A stretch of 64,000 nucleotides of DNA, from NCBI RefSeq assembly GCF_005047635.1, contig NZ_SUKC01000011.1, positions 1 through 64,000 of the forward strand. Direction: 5' to 3'. Positions 60,717 to 64,000 of the stretch are shown here, piece after piece. How positions within the stretch are numbered: the stretch's first letter is position 1; each line of letters opens with the position of its first letter. The stretch is from Arthrobacter sp. CAU 1506 (lineage in GTDB: Bacteria > Actinomycetota > Actinomycetes > Actinomycetales > Micrococcaceae). Below the pieces are notes generated by a model, which saw nothing but the letters and a program-made list of their open reading frames with translations, did no database searches and had not been told where the DNA came from. Position numbers and translations under genes: made by a program.

Positions 60717-61797
60717 CGCGCGAATCTTCCACCGCACCGGTCTGGATGCCGAGCAGTTCCTGCCGGATGGACATGGCCACTTCGCCGGAACCGGCGCTCG
60801 GAGACGCGATGGACCAGCCGTCGGCCTTCAGCTCGCCGATCGGGGTGATCACGGCGGCGGTGCCGCAGGCGAAGGCTTCGGTGATGTCGCCGGCGGCCAC
60901 GCCGTCGCGCCATTCGTCGATGGTGATCTTGCGTTCCTGCACGTCCAGGCCGCGGTCCTTGGCCAGTTCGATCACCGAGGAGCGGGTGACGCCGTGCAGG
61001 ATGTGGCCGTTGAGTTCCGGCGTGACCAGGCGCCCGTCCTTGAAGACGAAGAACACGTTCATCCCGCCGAGTTCCTCGATGGCGTTGTCGTTGAACTTGT
61101 CCAGGAAGAGCACCTGCTGGCAGCCGTTGGCTTCCGCTTCCAGCTGGGCGGCCAGCGATGCTGCGTAGTTGCCGCCGCATTTGGCCTCGCCGGTGCCGCC
61201 TTCCCCGGCGCGGGAGTAGTGGTCGGAAAGCCAAATGGACACCGGCTTGAGTTCGCCGCCCCAATAGTTTCCGGCCGGTGAAGCAATCACCCGGTAGGAG
61301 ACCTCATGCGCCGGGCGCACGCCCAAGAACGCCTCGGTGGCGATCATGAACGGGCGCAGGTACAGCGCCTCGCCGTCACCGGTGGGAACCCAGGCTTTGT
61401 CCGTGCTGACCAGTTGACGCAGCGACTCGATGAAGGTTTCTTCGGGCAACTCCGGCAGCGCCAGGCGGCGGGCCGAGGTGTTGAGCCGGGCGGCATTGGC
61501 TTCCGCGCGGAAGGTCCAGACGGATCCGTCGTCGTGCTGGTAGGCCTTCAGGCCCTCAAAAATCTCTTGCCCGTAGTGCAGCACCGCGGCGGCCGGATCC
61601 ATCATGATGGGCCCGTAGGGTTCGATCCGCGCATTCGACCAGCCGCCCTGGCCGTCAGGGCCGACCTTGTAGTCGACCACTGCCGTGTGGTCCGTGAAGT
61701 GCTTGCCGAAGCCCGGGTTCGCCAGGATGGCGGCGCGCTCCTCGGCGCTCTTCGGACGGTCCGAGAGCTGCTGGGTGAATTCGAGGGTTTCAGTCAT
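60694..61797 (-). CDS. ilvE: Branched-chain amino acid aminotransferase
   Basis: IlvE makes leucine, isoleucine and valine from their keto acids. The 367-residue fold-type IV enzyme has DHTAVVDYKVGPDGQGG, QEIFEGLKAYQHDDGSVWTFR, the region YLRPFMIATEAFLGV, and AKCGGNYAASLAAQLEA with the PLP lysine lying in GEAKCGGNY. GGAGGA lies a few bases before the ATG. It follows leuB by 66 bases on the same strand. The C-terminus lies on the tandem repeat at 60628-60716. Confidence 0.95.
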   Translation of the reverse strand: MTETLEFTQQLSDRPKSAEERAAILANPGFGKHFTDHTAVVDYKVGPDGQGGWSNARIEPYGPIMMDPAAAVLHYGQEIFEGLKAYQHDDGSVWTFRAEANAARLNTSARRLALPELPEETFIESLRQLVSTDKAWVPTGDGEALYLRPFMIATEAFLGVRPAHEVSYRVIASPAGNYWGGELKPVSIWLSDHYSRAGEGGTGEAKCGGNYAASLAAQLEAEANGCQQVLFLDKFNDNAIEELGGMNVFFVFKDGRLVTPELNGHILHGVTRSSVIELAKDRGLDVQERKITIDEWRDGVAAGDITEAFACGTAAVITPIGELKADGWSIASPSAGSGEVAMSIRQELLGIQTGAVEDSRGWLTRLA

Positions 61798-61863
61798 GGG
61801 TTCCTCCGCGGTGAGGGCACGCCCTTGTGCGTCAATAAAATGGTTTTGGTTAGTAACCGCTAA

Positions 61864-62928
61864 CTAGCCTACTGCCAAAGCGGCGCTGATGGCATCGCCG
61901 ATTTGCGCAGTGGTGCGGGAGGCACTCCCCCGGGCTGCGACGTCGTCCTCCACCGCCTTTTGCACGCGGGCGGCGGCGTCGGCCAGGCCCAGGTGCTCCA
62001 GCAGCAGCGCCACGGACAGGATGGCTGCCGTGGGATCGGCCTTCTGCTGGCCGGCGATGTCCGGGGCCGAGCCGTGCACCGGTTCGAACATCGACGGGGC
62101 GGTGCGGTCCATGTTGATATTGCCGGACGCCGCCAACCCGATGCCGCCGGTGATCGCCGCGGCCAGGTCGGTGATGATGTCGCCGAACAGGTTGTCGGTG
62201 ACGATCACGTCGAAGCGCGCCGGGTCGGTGACCATGAAGATGGTGGCCGCGTCGATGTGCAGGTAGTCGACGGTGACGTCCGGGAACTCCGCGCCGACGG
62301 TCTCCACGGTGCGGCGCCACAGGTGGCCGGCATAGACCAGCACGTTGTGCTTGTGCACCAGCGTCAGCTTGTTGCGGCGGGCGGAGGCGCGGCGGAAGGC
62401 ATCGCGGACCACGCGTTCCACGCCGTGCGCGGTATTGACCGAAACCTCGGTGGCGATCTCGTGCGGCGTGCCCACCCGCAGCGCTCCGCCGTTGCCCACA
62501 TACGGACCTTCGGTGCCTTCGCGGACGACGACGAAGTCCACCTCGCCGGGGTTCGCCAGCGGGCTGGCCACGCCGGGCAGCAGCTTGGCCGGGCGCAGGT
62601 TCACGTAGTGGTCCAGCGAGAAGCGCAGCTTGAGCAGCATCTCCCGTTCGATGATGCCGGACGGGATGCGGGTGTCGCCGGGGGCTGCACCGACGGCGCC
62701 GAACAGGATGGCGTCATGCTTGCGCAGCTGCTCCAGCGTCTCCTCGGGCAAGGTCTCGCCCGTGGCCAGCCAGTGTTCGGCGCCCAGCGGGTACTCGGTC
62801 AGCTCGAACGTGGCATCGCCGCCGGCTGTTGCCGCTTCAAGGACCTTCACCGCCTCGGCCACGACCTCCGGACCGATGCCGTCGCCGGGAATGACTGCCA
62901 GGGAGAATGCCTTCGTTGCTGCGCTCAT
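61864..62928 (-). CDS. leuB: 3-isopropylmalate dehydrogenase
   Basis: LeuB oxidises 3-isopropylmalate in leucine synthesis. The 354-residue enzyme has [84 protein letters not shown] and [20 protein letters not shown] six bases before the ATG suggests a leaderless transcript that continues into ilvE. It lies 12 kb from leuCD. Confidence 0.96.
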   Translation of the reverse strand: MSAATKAFSLAVIPGDGIGPEVVAEAVKVLEAATAGGDATFELTEYPLGAEHWLATGETLPEETLEQLRKHDAILFGAVGAAPGDTRIPSGIIEREMLLKLRFSLDHYVNLRPAKLLPGVASPLANPGEVDFVVVREGTEGPYVGNGGALRVGTPHEIATEVSVNTAHGVERVVRDAFRRASARRNKLTLVHKHNVLVYAGHLWRRTVETVGAEFPDVTVDYLHIDAATIFMVTDPARFDVIVTDNLFGDIITDLAAAITGGIGLAASGNINMDRTAPSMFEPVHGSAPDIAGQQKADPTAAILSVALLLEHLGLADAAARVQKAVEDDVAARGSASRTTAQIGDAISAALAVG

Positions 62929-62934
62929 GGATAT

Positions 62935-62940
62935 ATTTTA
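62935..62940 (-). promoter_or_regulatory. Putative -10 box (TAAAAT) of leuB, leaderless spacing
   Basis: TAAAAT is followed by six bases and the ATG at 62928. This is the closest match to the -10 consensus among the leaderless starts in the window. Confidence 0.5.
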
Positions 62941-63121
62941 GGGAGGGGGTCCACATTCTGGGCAAACCGTCCCAATATGTGAAACATTAAGGTGGGGTGC
63001 TGGTCGGTGTGCTGGCGGGCGTTCCAGCGCTCGTCCCCGGGCAGTCGGCCGGGGTTACGCGACAGTCACCCGTCCACTAATCTCAGACCGCGGAATGACG
63101 CGGCCGTCCGCGCCGACATCC

Positions 63122-63127
63122 TAGAGT
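63122..63127 (+). promoter_or_regulatory. Putative -10 box (TAGAGT) of the sensor kinase, leaderless spacing
   Basis: TAGAGT ends eight bases before the ATG at 63136. The gap 62941-63121 between leuB and this gene shows nothing else. Confidence 0.4.
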
Positions 63128-63135
63128 TGTGGATC

Positions 63136-64000
63136 ATGGGCGTGCACCACAAAATCTACCGCTGGCTCCAGGCCAACACCGGCAAAGTAGATCTGATCCT
63201 GATGCTGGCGGCGGTAGTGGCGTTTGTCTTGCCGTACCTGGCGATGGCCCACCTGCCGGCGTTCGTGATGTCGGCGTTGCTGGTTGTCCCGCTCGCATGG
63301 CGGCGGACGTATCCCTGGCAGTCCGGGGTGGCTATGGCGGCTGCGGCCCTGATGAACGTGGCTGTCATCGGCGAGCCGCTGCCCGCGCATGTGTTTGTGC
63401 TGGTCACCGTCTACTCGTTGGCGGCGTACGGCCCCCGTTGGAGCAGCCTGGGCGGCCTGGTGCTGGCTCTGCTCGGCGGGGCGATGTACGTGATCCGCTA
63501 CGGCATCACGGATCCCTTCACCGGCGGCACTGCGCCGTTCTACCTGGTTGCCCTGGTAGCAGTCGATGCCTTGGTACTCGCCTGCTGGATGTTCGGCGAC
63601 TTGGTCCGCAACCGGCGGCTAACGGTCCAAGCGCTGGAGGACCGAGCCCGCAGGCTTGAAGTGGAACGCCAGCAGGAGCGCGATCTGGCCGCCGCGGATG
63701 AACGCAGCCACATCGCGCGCGAAATGCATGACATCGTGGCGCATTCGCTCTCCGTCATCATTACGCAGGCCGACGGCGCCCGGTACGCCAGCGTGCAGGA
63801 CCCGGCCATTGCCACCGGAACCCTGGCAACCATCGCGGAAACCGGCCGCAATTCGCTGCAGGACATGCGCCGGTTGCTGGGCGTGCTGCGCGGAGACGAG
63901 ATTGCCTCAACCCGCCCGTTGCCGACGCTGGCCGACGTGGAAACTCTGGTTGACACCGTCCGCCGCTCCGGGCTGGTCGTGCAGCTGGAGCAGTTCGGCG
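63136..64000 (+). CDS. Two-component sensor histidine kinase (NarL-type partner), C-terminus outside window
   Basis: The open frame runs from the ATG at 63136 to the window edge (288 complete codons). Residues 1-~155 hold about five membrane helices with short loops (AAVVAFVLPYL, FVMSALLVVPL, AMAAAALMNVAV, FYLVALVAVDALVLACWMFG). A coiled region (NRRLTVQALEDRARRLEVERQQ) follows, then the phosphoacceptor box DERSHIAREMHDIVAHSLSVII with His near 200. This is the HisKA_3/DesK-like type that works with NarL/LuxR response regulators. The ATP-binding domain lies beyond the window. The stimulus is unknown. Confidence 0.88.
   Translation, partial: MGVHHKIYRWLQANTGKVDLILMLAAVVAFVLPYLAMAHLPAFVMSALLVVPLAWRRTYPWQSGVAMAAAALMNVAVIGEPLPAHVFVLVTVYSLAAYGPRWSSLGGLVLALLGGAMYVIRYGITDPFTGGTAPFYLVALVAVDALVLACWMFGDLVRNRRLTVQALEDRARRLEVERQQERDLAAADERSHIAREMHDIVAHSLSVIITQADGARYASVQDPAIATGTLATIAETGRNSLQDMRRLLGVLRGDEIASTRPLPTLADVETLVDTVRRSGLVVQLEQFG

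Overview
The window is high-GC actinobacterial DNA, most likely from the Micrococcaceae (Arthrobacter or a close relative). The backbone gene order supports this. Read leftward it runs glnK-amt, ftsY, smc, mutM-rnc-rpmF-yceD, galU, coaD, rsmD-recG-DAK2, LCP, ddl-gpsA-plsC-murA, leuD-leuC, IclR, thiL, gltX, FAH, leuB. From memory, this is largely the order found in Mycobacterium tuberculosis between glnB and leuB. Other actinobacterial marks are a DUF3515 lipoprotein, a fused OleBC olefin enzyme as in Micrococcus, a DUF222-type partial gene and many leaderless starts. No rRNA, integrase, transposase, phage or CRISPR array was found.

Layout. 0-5.6 kb: partial DUF222-like gene, glnK-amt, an intergenic array of 58-61 bp repeats, an MFS transporter and a membrane protein. 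5.6-18.4 kb: ftsY, then accessory genes (CHAD protein, glutamine amidotransferase, YqeY, ASCH, flavin reductase, ATP-grasp plus CocE hydrolase, a collapsed molybdopterin-oxidoreductase pseudogene, surE with a PfkB kinase, two alpha/beta hydrolases). 18.4-27.5 kb: smc, then divergently oleA-oleBC-oleD for long-chain olefins. 27.5-31 kb: a beta-lactamase-like protein and an AT-richer amiS-fmdB-fmdA formamide operon. 31-50 kb: housekeeping genes for repair, ribosome, cell envelope and leucine. 50-57 kb: thiL, two adjacent membrane GTPases, tRNA-Glu x2, tRNA-Gln and gltX. 57-64 kb: FAH enzyme, metallo-beta-lactamase-fold hydrolase, small unknown proteins, ilvE, leuB and a partial sensor kinase.

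The most unusual signal is a family of about 40-42 bp palindrome-prone repeats with ends CCGGTGGTCGACC and GGAGACC. They lie in two intergenic spaces (16.8 kb and 42.6-42.9 kb) and also inside three reading frames: the Smc hinge, two places in OleBC (one of them the OleB-OleC linker) and the N-terminus of OleD. The open reading frame is kept every time. Genes in the same orientation are often translationally coupled through ATGA overlaps. At least thirteen genes have a TANNNT -10 box 6-8 bases before the start codon, which predicts leaderless mRNAs.
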